Source: an uncultured Victivallales bacterium
GTDB lineage: Bacteria > Verrucomicrobiota > Lentisphaeria > Victivallales > UBA1829
NCBI GenBank assembly: GCA_944390735.1
Contig: CALXRL010000074.1
Coordinates: 124,001-188,000 of the forward strand
Reading direction: 5' to 3'
DNA: 64,000 nucleotides
Shown: piece after piece, positions 45,698 to 54,162 of the stretch
How positions within the stretch are numbered: position 1 is the first letter of the stretch
How the letters are laid out: each line of letters begins with the position of its first letter
Position numbers and translations under genes: made by a program
Notes under the pieces: generated by a model
The model's database searches: none
What the model was told of the DNA's origin: nothing
What the model saw: only the letters and a program-made list of their open reading frames with translations

Positions 45698-46063
45698 ATG
45701 GCATTTGCACCTGACAGAATCGCCCGCGTCAACGAGATTCTGAAGCGGGAAATCGCGGGAATCCTTGAAAAAGAGAATATTACAATTCCGGATGCGCTGA
45801 TTTCCATCACCAAGGTCCAGTGTTCCTCCTGTCTGAAGAATGCGACCGTTTATGTGAGCGTCTACGGAGGGGGGGCCGAGGCCGGAGAGAGGGCCATTGC
45901 CCTGCTGGAGGAAAAGCGTGCCCTGATCCAGAGACGGGTCTCCCGATCCATTATTTTGAAATACACCCCTGTCCTCCGCTTTACCCTTGACCGGAATCTG
46001 GAGGAGGGCGACCGGGTGCTCGGTCTTCTGCGGGAGCTGGAGGAAGAGGAGGAGAAACCGTGA
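45698..46063 (+). CDS. rbfA: Ribosome-binding factor A
   Basis: 121 residues from the ATG at 45698 (AGAAGGGAG upstream). The single KH-like domain shows RIARVNEILKREIAGIL, VYVSVYGGG, and LKYTPVLRFTLDRNLEEG. It matures the 30S subunit. The stop overlaps the start of the next gene. Confidence 0.94.
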   Translation: MAFAPDRIARVNEILKREIAGILEKENITIPDALISITKVQCSSCLKNATVYVSVYGGGAEAGERAIALLEEKRALIQRRVSRSIILKYTPVLRFTLDRNLEEGDRVLGLLRELEEEEEKP

Positions 46064-47046
46064 TGTCTTCCGAGTTTCTTCCGCTTCTGCGTTCCGCCGG
46101 TTCCGGAACGATCCTGATCGCGACCCATGAACGGCCGGATGGCGATGCGATTGCCTCCCTCAGTGCGACCGCATCCATTCTGAAGGAGAACGGATTCCAT
46201 GCGCTTGCGATTTTGCCCGATCCCGCGCCGGACGGATATGCGCAGTTTCTGCCGGAGAATGTGACTTCTTCCGCCGACGGAACGGAGGCGTCGCTGTTCA
46301 TCACGGTGGACTGTTCCAGCCGGAAACGTCTTGCCGCCGGAAATTATCCGGTGGAAGCGTGCGCGGAGGTCATCAACATCGACCATCATCCGGACAATGA
46401 AAAATTCGGTTCGCTTGCGATTCTGGATCCCGCCGCATCCTCCGCATCGCAGATTGTGTACACTCTTTTCCGGGACAACGGATTTCATATATCCGCGGTC
46501 AATGCGACCCGTCTTCTTCTCGGCGTGATTACCGACAGCGGCTGCTTCCGTTTCGACAACACGACTCCGGAAGCGCTCCGCACCGCCGCGGAGCTGATGG
46601 CGCTGGGGGCGGATCATCACCGCATCATCCAGGCTTCCTATTGTTCCAAGCCGGAAAATCTGGTTCGTCTGGAGGCGGAGCTTGTAACGCATCATCTGAA
46701 AACCGCGTTCGGGGGGCGGTTCGCGTGGATGGTGCTCGACCGGGAGCTTCTGAAGCGATTCAGCGTGGAAATCCGCAATACGGAGACGCTGATCGAGATT
46801 CCGCGCAATCTCGCCGGAGTCGAATTCGCCGCGACGCTCCGGCCGGAAAACGGCGGATTCAAACTTTCTCTGCGCTCGAAGAACCCGCCCTATTCCGCGG
46901 GCAGAATCGCGCGTGCCCTGAACGGCGGCGGACACGAAATGGCCGCCGGCGGATTCATTCCGGCCTCTTCCGTAAAGGAGGCCGAGGAAATCTTATTGAA
47001 GCATGTGGAAACGGAACTGAAACGAAATGAGAAACAATCCCAATAA
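46063..47046 (+). CDS. nrnA: DHH-family phosphoesterase, NrnA-type oligoribonuclease/pAp phosphatase
   Basis: 327 residues. The metal motifs of DHH enzymes are ATHERPDGDAIAS, FITVDCSS and NIDHHPDN; the DHHA1 end reads ALNGGGHEMAAGGF. NrnA degrades very short RNAs and dephosphorylates pAp. The location between rbfA and truB is common in other bacteria. A GTG three bases earlier is an alternative start. Confidence 0.92.
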   Translation: MSSEFLPLLRSAGSGTILIATHERPDGDAIASLSATASILKENGFHALAILPDPAPDGYAQFLPENVTSSADGTEASLFITVDCSSRKRLAAGNYPVEACAEVINIDHHPDNEKFGSLAILDPAASSASQIVYTLFRDNGFHISAVNATRLLLGVITDSGCFRFDNTTPEALRTAAELMALGADHHRIIQASYCSKPENLVRLEAELVTHHLKTAFGGRFAWMVLDRELLKRFSVEIRNTETLIEIPRNLAGVEFAATLRPENGGFKLSLRSKNPPYSAGRIARALNGGGHEMAAGGFIPASSVKEAEEILLKHVETELKRNEKQSQ

Positions 47047-47788
47047 GCATCGTCTTCCGCCGTTTGAAAAAAGCGGCATTCTTCTGGTCAACAAACCGGC
47101 GACGTGGACAAGTCATGACGTGGTCGGCTTTATCCGCTCCCGGTTCAATGTGCCGAAAGTGGGACATTGCGGAACGCTTGATCCGGCGGCGACCGGGCTT
47201 CTGGTCGTCGTGCTCGGCCGATTCACAAAGCTCAGTCAGAAGTTCAGCGGAGAGGACAAAACCTACGAGGGACGCATCCTTCTCGGCACCTTCACCGATT
47301 CGCAGGATATGGACGGCGAAGTCCTTCGAACCTCCGATGTCTCCGGAATTACGCCCGACGACCTGCGCGACGCTTTCGCAAAATTCACCGGAGAGATCCT
47401 TCAGGTGCCGCCCATGGTCTCGGCAAAAAAACACGACGGCGACCGTCTCTATGATCTCGCCCGCAAGGGAATCGAAGTCGAACGGGAGGCGAAACCCGTA
47501 CAGATCTTCTCCCTTCAGATCACAAACATTGATCTCCCGTATGCGGATTTTGTCGTGCACTGCTCCAAGGGAACCTATGTGCGGACCCTCTGTGCGGATA
47601 TCGGGGAATCCCTCGGCTGCGGAGCCTGTCTTTACAGTCTGAACCGCATCCGCAGCGGGGAGTTCACGCTCGACGACGCCTATGATATCGAAACCATGAA
47701 ACAGTGGGAACAGGCCGATCTCGACAATGCCGTGACCGGTTTCCTTCATAAAAAACTTGCCAGGATGACTGCCTTTTCATCCTTTTGA
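47027..47788 (+). CDS. truB: tRNA pseudouridine-55 synthase
   Basis: 253 residues, overlapping the previous gene by 20 bases. The motif GHCGTLDPAATGLLV holds the catalytic aspartate; other blocks are SGILLVNKPATWTSHDVV and CSKGTYVRTLCADIG. It makes pseudouridine 55 in the T loop of tRNAs. The C-terminal PUA domain is minimal. Confidence 0.95.
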   Translation: MRNNPNKHRLPPFEKSGILLVNKPATWTSHDVVGFIRSRFNVPKVGHCGTLDPAATGLLVVVLGRFTKLSQKFSGEDKTYEGRILLGTFTDSQDMDGEVLRTSDVSGITPDDLRDAFAKFTGEILQVPPMVSAKKHDGDRLYDLARKGIEVEREAKPVQIFSLQITNIDLPYADFVVHCSKGTYVRTLCADIGESLGCGACLYSLNRIRSGEFTLDDAYDIETMKQWEQADLDNAVTGFLHKKLARMTAFSSF

Positions 47789-47805
47789 AAGGAGCGCCGC
47801 AATCT

Positions 47806-49404
47806 ATGCTGAGTTACGATCATCTTGAAGCCGCTGTGATGCGGTTCCTGGAGGAATCCGGACAGGAGTTCTTCGATGCGGAGGAACTGGCGGCCGAACT
47901 GGATCCGCAGGCAGCCGGGGAGGAGCGGGAATACGTGCTGCGCCGCGTCTGCGGCATTCTTGATTCCTGCGGCCTTGTTGCACGGAAGCACTCTTCGGAT
48001 CTCTATTATATTCTGGAAAACTTTTTCCGCGGCACGGAGTTTCTCTGCAAGCCGCGTGAAGTCGAACTGCGGAAGGGAATTCTGATTCCAGCCGCGCGCT
48101 TCGAGCCGTTTCATCCGGCGGAGCTTTATCCGGACGAGCTGGAAATCTCCACCCGGCATTCCCGGGACACCTTCGGCCTGAAGGAGATCCGTCTGAATTA
48201 CAGTGAGATCTCCGACCTCTTTCTGATGCTGGGACCGGCGGGCACCATGGATATGCTGATCGCGGAGTCCCAGGACAATTACGACGGACTCCGGCGCATG
48301 GGAGGTCTGCGGGATGCCCTGCCGGTATCCCTTGAGGCATTCGACTTTTCCGCCTTCTATGAAAGTGTCAATTTCCGGAACGGGGATCTGCTCCGCTTCC
48401 GGATCGAGTCCTGGAGCAATGGAAAACTGACCGTCTCCCATGTCCCGCGGGTCGATTCCCCCACGCCGGCGGAAGTGAACAGCTGGATCGACAAGTTCGA
48501 AACGGCTCTGACGGAGGTCTGCCGCGACTACAAGGATTCCCTGGAAATCCATGAACAGCTCACGTATGCGTATGTCTATGCGGCGGCGTCGGGGAACGAT
48601 GTGCGGCGGATTCCGGGACCGTCCGTCGATCTCTACGCGAACATGATGCAGAGCATCTCCTTCCGCCGCGACGGAGCGGAATGGTCGCTGATTGCAAACG
48701 ATATGCTGGAGGATTCCCCGTCCCCGGCTCCCGCGGAGCATTCTTCCGCCGGAGAACACGGTTCCGGCTGTTCCTGCGGTCATGAGCACGGAAATGGTCC
48801 CGGGACAAAGAACGGGGAGGGCGCGTTCGGCGATCTTTCCGCCGAGGATTTCTCCGCGTCGCAGGGAACCATTGAATCCATCGAGGCCATTCTGACGGAG
48901 ATCCATGCGCCGATTCAGGAGATCGAACTTCAGGCGTATATGATGGATACCATTGCCAACGGGGCCGAGACGTTTGAGGAGTTCGCACGGATTCATGAAT
49001 CGCTCCTGAAATTTGTCTTCACCGACGAGGCGCAGGAGGTCGCCTATCTGAATTTCGTCGAAGAACTCTGGGAACAGACCTTCGAACATTACAGTCACAA
49101 TATGGATTCTCTGCGTGCGCCTCTGCGGGCCCGTCTGCTGGAGCTGACGGATGCGAGAATCGATCTTTCCGCCGCGGTTCTCGCCAGGCGGAACGCAACG
49201 CTGCCCCCGAATCTCCGGGAACAGATGGTCAAACTGCACAGGGATGTGCTGGATACGCTGTTCGTGCTGGACCGCGATGCGGTCATTGAAGAGGAGGATA
49301 TCGAAAATCTGGAACTGCGCGTCGGCGACATCGAGGACGATTTTGAACTTGTTTCCGATCAGATCACCCGCTGGCTGGAAGAACAGATCTCCGGCAGCAG
49401 ATGA
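47806..49404 (+). CDS. Protein of unknown function after truB, with a His/Cys-rich linker
   Basis: 532 residues from the ATG at 47806 (AAAGGAG upstream). I do not recognise a family. Residues 1-70 look like a winged-helix-type domain (FDAEELAAELDPQA, then VCGILDSCGLVARK). Residues 80-290 are mixed and 350-532 strongly helical and acidic. Between them, HSSAGEHGSGCSCGHEHGNG (about residues 315-334) could bind metal. No signal peptide is present. It ends the nusA-truB operon, where ribF or rpsO would often be found, so an RNA or translation role is possible but unproven. Confidence 0.75.
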   Translation: MLSYDHLEAAVMRFLEESGQEFFDAEELAAELDPQAAGEEREYVLRRVCGILDSCGLVARKHSSDLYYILENFFRGTEFLCKPREVELRKGILIPAARFEPFHPAELYPDELEISTRHSRDTFGLKEIRLNYSEISDLFLMLGPAGTMDMLIAESQDNYDGLRRMGGLRDALPVSLEAFDFSAFYESVNFRNGDLLRFRIESWSNGKLTVSHVPRVDSPTPAEVNSWIDKFETALTEVCRDYKDSLEIHEQLTYAYVYAAASGNDVRRIPGPSVDLYANMMQSISFRRDGAEWSLIANDMLEDSPSPAPAEHSSAGEHGSGCSCGHEHGNGPGTKNGEGAFGDLSAEDFSASQGTIESIEAILTEIHAPIQEIELQAYMMDTIANGAETFEEFARIHESLLKFVFTDEAQEVAYLNFVEELWEQTFEHYSHNMDSLRAPLRARLLELTDARIDLSAAVLARRNATLPPNLREQMVKLHRDVLDTLFVLDRDAVIEEEDIENLELRVGDIEDDFELVSDQITRWLEEQISGSR

Positions 49405-49561
49405 CTCCCGTCCTTTCCGGTCTCCGCTCTTCCTCCGGCGACCGGAACTCCTTTGAAAATCCGGTATTCCATGGCCGGATCCCCCTTGATTTTCCGCGGA
49501 ACGATCCTGGTTCGCGTGCAGAAAGGCTCTGAAGATATCGGAAAAGAAAAATGGAAGGAAA

Positions 49562-49647
49562 TGGTGCCGAAGGAGGGGGTCGAACCCTCATGCCATTGCT
49601 GGCGCCAGATTTTGAGTCTAGTGCGTCTGCCATTCCGCCACTTCGGC
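49562..49647 (-). tRNA. tRNA-Leu (anticodon CAA)
   Basis: 86 bases with CCA encoded. Acceptor GCCGAAG pairs with CTTCGGC. The anticodon stem CTAGA/TCTGG encloses CTCAAAA, anticodon CAA for TTG codons. A long variable arm marks class II. Confidence 0.95.
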
Positions 49648-49661
49648 AGGGAGAATGGGAT

Positions 49662-49689
49662 AACATAATTCATCTTTGGTTATTTTCAA
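49662..49689 (-). promoter_or_regulatory. Promoter of tRNA-Leu(CAA)
   Basis: Minus strand: TTGAAA (49689-49684), 16 bases, TATGTT (49667-49662), about 15 bases before the tRNA. Confidence 0.55.
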
Positions 49690-49760
49690 CTGATTTTTTC
49701 AATTTTTCATTTGTCTTATGCGCATCTGCGTGTATTTTACGGAGAGAAAGGAACCGGAAA

Positions 49761-50162
49761 ATGAAGATTGCACTGGTATGGACGCTTCCCCTTCTGTTGT
49801 TGTCCGGGGGATGCGGTCTGTTTCTGCCGCCCGGAGAGCCGCCGGCTTCGCTGACGGGGGAGCGGCAGGAGAATCGGACGATCACGATGGCTCAGGCGGA
49901 ATCCTCGATGTGTGTTTCGTTGACGCAGTTCGCGGTTCGCAAACAGATTGCGCCGGTGCGCCTGGTCATGGTTTCCGCGGACGGGGTGAACAGACGTTTT
50001 CTGAAATCGCTGGATCCGCATCTCTTCCAGCAGGCGGACGACCGGAATTATGAATACATTCTTCTCAGCACGCGCCGGGGAACGACGTGGACCCTTTCGC
50101 TGAAAAAGAAGGATGCCGGGGAAATTCTCTGGAGCAGAACCATAGAACGGATTCAAAATTAA
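49761..50162 (+). CDS. Small lipoprotein of unknown function
   Basis: 133 residues; AGAAAGGAACC precedes the start. The lipoprotein signal has lipobox LSGGC (residues 14-18). The mature part has mixed alpha/beta character (QIAPVRLVMVSADGVNRRF, then TWTLSLKKKDAGEILWSR). No family is recognised. It looks like other small outer-membrane lipoproteins involved in envelope assembly, but that is a guess. Confidence 0.75.
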   Translation: MKIALVWTLPLLLLSGGCGLFLPPGEPPASLTGERQENRTITMAQAESSMCVSLTQFAVRKQIAPVRLVMVSADGVNRRFLKSLDPHLFQQADDRNYEYILLSTRRGTTWTLSLKKKDAGEILWSRTIERIQN

Positions 50163-50190
50163 AAAAAATTTCGCTTTTTTCAAAAAAGAC

Positions 50191-50218
50191 TTGAAAAAAC
50201 CCGCTTTGATGGTATAGT
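50191..50218 (+). promoter_or_regulatory. Promoter of the small basic protein gene
   Basis: TTGAAA (50191-50196), 16 bases, TATAGT (50213-50218), 38 bases before the start codon. Confidence 0.7.
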
Positions 50219-50256
50219 TTAAACTTTCGATAGACTGAAACACAGGAGTGATAAAT

Positions 50257-50415
50257 ATGTCCAGACATCCAAGCTTGAAATCATCGGGAAAGATCCGCAA
50301 GAAGAGAAACGTTCTGAAACGCTATGAGCGCATCAACATGCTCACGGCGGAAGGCCGCTGGAAAGAAGGCCAGAAAGTCCTCAGCGGTCTTCCCAAGACC
50401 AAGCCGATCGACTGA
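50257..50415 (+). CDS. Small basic protein, TIGR04137 type
   Basis: 52 residues beginning MSRHPSLKSSGKIRKKRNVL, followed by KRYERINMLTAEGRWKEGQK and ending VLSGLPKTKPID. This is the small basic protein found in Chlamydiae, Verrucomicrobia and relatives, thought to be ribosome- or RNA-associated. CAGGAG precedes the start by about ten bases. It has its own promoter and a strong terminator, so it is a stand-alone, probably highly expressed gene. It supports the taxonomic placement of the window. Confidence 0.88.
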   Translation: MSRHPSLKSSGKIRKKRNVLKRYERINMLTAEGRWKEGQKVLSGLPKTKPID

Positions 50416-50448
50416 TTCGGCAGCTGTATTTTCAAATACAGGAAAGAT

Positions 50449-50485
50449 GCGGGAGCGGTCCGAAGGAGCGTTCCCGCTTTTTTTT
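50449..50485 (+). terminator. Intrinsic terminator of the small basic protein gene
   Basis: GCGGGAGCG (50449-50457) pairs with CGTTCCCGC (50469-50477), nine pairs with one wobble, followed by eight T residues. Confidence 0.88.
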
Positions 50486-50514
50486 GAAAAATTCAACAGA
50501 AGGTTTGCTGCAAG

Positions 50515-52467
50515 ATGGCAAAAAATACACTGATCCAGAAGATTCTCGACGCCCATATCGTTTCCGGCGTGAAAAAAGCCGGCGAACCGATCGCCATAAA
50601 AATCGACCAGACTCTGACCCAGGATGCGACCGGCACCATGGCGTATCTCGAACTCGAAGCCATGGGGGTGCGGAAGGTTGCTACCGAGCTCTCCGTTTCG
50701 TACGTGGACCACAACATGATGCAGAATGGACCGGAAAACCGCAATGACCATCTTTATCTTCAGAGTGTTGCGGCGTCGAAGGGGGTTCGTTTTTCGCGGC
50801 CGGGCAACGGAATCTGCCATCAGGTGCATCTGGAGCGGTTCGGAATTCCCGGAAAGACGCTTCTGGGATCGGATTCCCATACTCCGACAGGAGGGGGAAT
50901 CGGAATGATGGCCATTGGCGCGGGAGGACTGGATGTGGCGCTGGCCATGGCCGGACAGCCTTTCCGCCTTGCGTTCCCGAAAATCATCGGTGTGGAACTC
51001 AAGGGGAAACTTTCCAACTGGGTCTCCGCCAAAGATATCATTCTGAAAATGCTGGAGATTCTTTCCACAAAGGGAAATGTCGGCTGCATGGTGGAATATT
51101 TCGGGGAGGGTGTGAAGACTCTGACGGTACCGCAGCGTGCAACCATCACGAATATGGGGGCGGAACTCGGCGTCACCTGTTCCGTGTTCCCGTCCGATGA
51201 GATGACGAAGGAGTTTCTGGATGCGCAGGGAAGAGGCGCCGACTGGGTCGGTCTTTCCGCCGGACCCGATGCCGAATACGACCGGCTGATCCAGATTGAT
51301 TTGAATACGCTGGAACCTCTTGCCGCCTGTCCGTCGAGTCCCGACAACATCAAGTCGATCGCATCGCTGAAGGGGACGGAGGTGGGGCAGGTCATTATCG
51401 GCTCCTGCACAAACAGTTCCTATCGCGATCTGATGATCGTTGCCGGAATGCTGAAAAACCGGAAGATCAGTGAGAATGTGACGCTTTCCATTGCGCCGGG
51501 GAGTCGTCAGGTTCTGGAAATGCTGGCGCGCAACGGAGCGCTTGCGGATATCATTTCCGCGGGCGCCCGGATTCTGGAGGCCGGATGCGGACCCTGCATC
51601 GGGCAGGGACAGAGTCCTGCGAATGATACGGTTACGCTCCGGACCTTCAACCGGAATTTCCCGGGGCGGACCGGAACAAAAGGGGATCAGTCTTATCTGG
51701 TCAGTCCGGAAACGGCCTGTGCCGCTGCGCTTGCCGGATACATCATTCCGCCGGCGGAACTTGGAATTGCCTATCCCGAAGTGGAAAATCCCTCGGAATT
51801 CCTGATTGACGACTCCATGGTGGTTCTTCCTCCGGAGAATGGGGAGGGGATTGAAATCATCCGCAAGCCGACGATTGGCAAGCCGCCGGTCAACACGCCT
51901 CTGCCGGACAGCATTGACGGGGTTGCCGTCATCAAAACGCCGGATAAAACCAGCACGGACGACATTATGCCTGCCGGTGTGCATCTGAAGCATCGCAGCA
52001 ACATTCCGGAATATGCAAAAGTGGTCTTTGAGCGCTTCAATGAGCCCGGCAGGGAGACTTTTGCGCAGCGTGCCGCCAAGGTTCGGGATGCGGGAAAGCA
52101 TGGGGTGATTATCGGGCGTGACAGTTATGGACAGGGATCTTCCCGTGAACATGCGGCCATCTGTCCGATGTATCTGGGAATCAAGGTGTTGATTGCCATG
52201 GCGATTGAGCGGATTCATGCGGCGAATCTGGTGAACTTCGGTATTGTGCCTTTGACCTTTGCCGACAAATCCGACTATGACAAGATCTCGGAAGGCGATT
52301 CCATTCAGATTCCGCAGATTCGGGAGGCTTTGACTTCCGGGGCGCCGGTTGTTGCGACGGTGATTCCCGCAAATGGAGCGGCTCCCTTTGAGATCAAATT
52401 GAATTATCATTTGACAGATGAGGACATTAAGATCATTCTTGCCGGCGGCAGACTGAATCTGAAATAA
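50515..52467 (+). CDS. acn: Aconitate hydratase (short, AcnA/Aquifex-like type)
   Basis: 650 residues. Cluster cysteines are in GSCTNSS and GCGPCIGQG (two); the substrate-binding swivel domain has GRDSYGQGSSREHAA. Early motifs are VSYVDHNMMQNGPENRND and GSDSHTPTGGGIGM. It isomerises citrate and isocitrate. At 650 residues it is shorter than E. coli AcnA or AcnB and fits the Aquifex-type group. A good terminator follows. Confidence 0.93.
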   Translation: MAKNTLIQKILDAHIVSGVKKAGEPIAIKIDQTLTQDATGTMAYLELEAMGVRKVATELSVSYVDHNMMQNGPENRNDHLYLQSVAASKGVRFSRPGNGICHQVHLERFGIPGKTLLGSDSHTPTGGGIGMMAIGAGGLDVALAMAGQPFRLAFPKIIGVELKGKLSNWVSAKDIILKMLEILSTKGNVGCMVEYFGEGVKTLTVPQRATITNMGAELGVTCSVFPSDEMTKEFLDAQGRGADWVGLSAGPDAEYDRLIQIDLNTLEPLAACPSSPDNIKSIASLKGTEVGQVIIGSCTNSSYRDLMIVAGMLKNRKISENVTLSIAPGSRQVLEMLARNGALADIISAGARILEAGCGPCIGQGQSPANDTVTLRTFNRNFPGRTGTKGDQSYLVSPETACAAALAGYIIPPAELGIAYPEVENPSEFLIDDSMVVLPPENGEGIEIIRKPTIGKPPVNTPLPDSIDGVAVIKTPDKTSTDDIMPAGVHLKHRSNIPEYAKVVFERFNEPGRETFAQRAAKVRDAGKHGVIIGRDSYGQGSSREHAAICPMYLGIKVLIAMAIERIHAANLVNFGIVPLTFADKSDYDKISEGDSIQIPQIREALTSGAPVVATVIPANGAAPFEIKLNYHLTDEDIKIILAGGRLNLK

Positions 52468-52492
52468 TTCTTCTGGAGTGATTGTTTTCATG

Positions 52493-52525
52493 AGCCCTGT
52501 CGGAAAGAGATGGCAGGGCTTTTTT
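52493..52525 (+). terminator. Intrinsic terminator of the aconitase gene
   Basis: AGCCCTG (52493-52499) pairs with CAGGGCT (52514-52520), followed by TTTTTATTTTT. Confidence 0.88.
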
Positions 52526-52707
52526 ATTTTTGAGTCTGAAGGGGGGAGACAAGGGGGAATTTTTATTCAGATGGTCAAAAAGAAAGGGGAAAAACCGAAG
52601 ATTGCATCTTTGTAATGTTTCCGCAATCATCCGGACACCTTTCCGCATTAAAGTAATCAGCAAAGGGGCGGAAAAGGAATGGAATCAACAAAACAGGGGG
52701 CATGAAA

Positions 52708-52935
52708 ATGAAAACAGTTTTTCTGATGATGGTTCTCATGCTTGGGCTTTCGGCCGTGGGGTTGGCGAATAACAGCCGTCAGGTTGTGATTTACACCAAG
52801 AAGGGGCCGGCGAAGATTACGTTTCTTACTCCGAAAGCGAAAACGAAATTCCCTGAATATAAAAATACGGCGCGTTATGAAAAATCGGACCGTTATATGC
52901 CGCCGAAGATCAAGAATACCATGGTCCGAAAATAG
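52708..52935 (+). CDS. Tiny secreted protein of unknown function
   Basis: 75 residues from the second of two in-frame ATGs (52702 and 52708); GGGGG at 52695-52699 fits the second. A signal peptide (VFLMMVLMLGLSAVGLA) precedes a short basic mature protein (KKGPAKITFLTPKAKTKF). A strong terminator directly after its stop supports expression. No family is recognised. Confidence 0.65.
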   Translation: MKTVFLMMVLMLGLSAVGLANNSRQVVIYTKKGPAKITFLTPKAKTKFPEYKNTARYEKSDRYMPPKIKNTMVRK

Positions 52936-52954
52936 AAAATGCTCTCTCTCCTTG

Positions 52955-52997
52955 CGGGCGGCTGTTCTGTCATCGGGACAGCCGCCCGTTCTTTTTT
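52955..52997 (+). terminator. Intrinsic terminator of the tiny secreted protein gene
   Basis: CGGGCGGCTGT (52955-52965) pairs perfectly with ACAGCCGCCCG (52978-52988), followed by TTCTTTTTT. The hairpin-repeat array begins directly after it. Confidence 0.9.
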
Positions 52998-53090
52998 ACG
53001 GAAAAATGCGAGAGCATTTTTCTCGGGTCAAGGACTGTGTCCTTGTCGCGGTCCAGCGGCGAGACGCTGGTCGTGCGAAGCACGAAATCT
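52997..53090 (+). repeat. Hairpin-array repeat family 1, copy 1
   Basis: A 94-base element identical to the copy at 53128. It holds four hairpins in a row: AAATGC/GCATTT, CAAGGAC/GTCCTTG, CCAGCG/CGCTGG and CGTGC/GCACG. Two further, diverged copies lie at 59821 and 59954. No coding potential is convincing on either strand. Confidence 0.9.
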
Positions 53091-53127
53091 AAAATGGCTG
53101 CATGAGATTTTATCTGGCATGAAAAAA

Positions 53128-53221
53128 TACGGAAAAATGCGAGAGCATTTTTCTCGGGTCAAGGACTGTGTCCTTGTCGCGGTCCAGCGGCGAGACGCTG
53201 GTCGTGCGAAGCACGAAATCT
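53128..53221 (+). repeat. Hairpin-array repeat family 1, copy 2
   Basis: Identical over 94 bases to 52997-53090, 131 bases away. The last part of this copy runs into a short tandem array that repeats its terminal element. Confidence 0.9.
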
Positions 53222-53287
53222 TATTATGCGAAGCACGAAATCTTATTATGCGAAGCATGAAATCTTATTATGCGAAGCACGAAATCT
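53222..53287 (+). repeat. Three 22-base tandem repeats
   Basis: Units at 53222-53243, 53244-53265 and 53266-53287 read TATTATGCGAAGCAYGAAAT then CT. They contain the GCGAAGCACGAAATCT tail of family 1. The middle unit has one substitution (CAT for CAC). They look like local expansions of the repeat end. Confidence 0.88.
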
Positions 53288-53312
53288 TATTATCCAAAAA
53301 TTAAGCAGGGTG

Positions 53313-53402
53313 TTTCGCCCGTTGGGCGCCCAGCTTATTCAGCTGGACCGAAGCAGGTCACGGACCTGCACCGAGCCTTCGGCTCATAACAGCCCTTCGG
53401 GC
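53313..53402 (+). repeat. Hairpin-array repeat family 2, copy 1
   Basis: A 90-base element with five hairpins: GCCC/GGGC, CCAGCT/AGCTGG, GCAGGTC/GACCTGC, GAGC-CTTCG-GCTC and GCCC-TTCG-GGGC-like. Two of the loops are UUCG-type. The second copy is at 53441. Confidence 0.88.
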
Positions 53403-53440
53403 AGAAACAATAACATTTGCTGTTTCGATAGAGAAGTCAG

Positions 53441-53530
53441 TTTCGCCCGTTGGGCGCCCAGCTTGTTCAGCTGGACCGAAGTAGGTCACGGACCTGCACC
53501 GAGCCTTCGGCTCATAACAGCCCTTCGGGC
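53441..53530 (+). repeat. Hairpin-array repeat family 2, copy 2
   Basis: Differs from copy 1 at two places over 90 bases: an A/G change in a loop and a C/T change that converts a C-G pair to a T-G wobble, so pairing is retained. Confidence 0.88.
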
Positions 53531-53562
53531 AAAAACGATGGGATTCTATCGTTCATTTCTAC

Positions 53563-54159
53563 TTAGAATTCAACCCCTAGAATCAATGCGGCAACCGTGT
53601 TCGCTTCCAGCGCCGCAGCAAGTCCCACCCTCGGCGATTCCGGCGGCAACTCCCCAACTCCAGCAGAAAGATCTCCCACCAGATAAAGATTCCGTCCCAC
53701 CTTTCTCACCCGCATCTCATTGGATCTCCCCCATCCGGCAAGTCCACTGGCTGCAACAACCGGTTTCCCCCAAAGAACCGTCTCCCGAATGAACATCGCC
53801 TTGGAGTCCGCATCATCAAACGCTTCCACCAGAATGTCACATCCCCCGAAAATGGCCCCCACATTCTCCCCGGTCACCCGCTCCGAATGCAGTTCCAGAG
53901 AAAGATCGGGATTGATCTTTCGAAGATTTTCCGCCACCGCTTCCGTTTTCAGACGACCAACCTGATCCTGAAAAAAAAATTGACGATTCAGATTCCCCGG
54001 CGAAACAATGTCGAAATCTGCAATCACAAACCTCTCCAGACCGCATCGCACCAGATGCATCAGCACATTTGATCCAAGTCCTCCCGCACCGGCAACCCCA
54101 ATGGTCACCTTCCGGAAACACTCCTCTTCTTCTGATGTCAGAAAGGGATTTACCCGCAT
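53563..54159 (-). CDS. thiF: ThiF-family adenylyltransferase
   Basis: 198 residues, the short ThiF type. The nucleotide site reads GVAGAGGLGSNVLMHLVRCG, then DFDIVSPGNLNRQFF and DILVEAFDDADSK. It lacks the long C-terminal part of MoeB-like enzymes. It adenylates the C-terminal glycine of ThiS for sulfur transfer in thiamine synthesis. thiS lies three bases upstream. thiG and thiH are not in the window. Confidence 0.9.
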   Translation of the reverse strand: MRVNPFLTSEEEECFRKVTIGVAGAGGLGSNVLMHLVRCGLERFVIADFDIVSPGNLNRQFFFQDQVGRLKTEAVAENLRKINPDLSLELHSERVTGENVGAIFGGCDILVEAFDDADSKAMFIRETVLWGKPVVAASGLAGWGRSNEMRVRKVGRNLYLVGDLSAGVGELPPESPRVGLAAALEANTVAALILGVEF

Positions 54160-54162
54160 GAC

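Noticed and set aside
53028..53258. Leftward frames over the hairpin repeats (also 59732-60103)
   Set aside because: The same peptide-like strings recur because the DNA repeats; there are no starts with ribosome-binding sites, and stem covariation argues for structure, not protein.
52997..53287. CRISPR array
   Set aside because: The repeats are long and internally folded, spacers are not uniform, the short 22-base units are directly adjacent without spacers, and no cas genes are present.
52939..53304. Possible 121-codon gene across hairpin repeats
   Set aside because: It reads through a strong terminator and identical repeats; the sequence is explained by paired stems.
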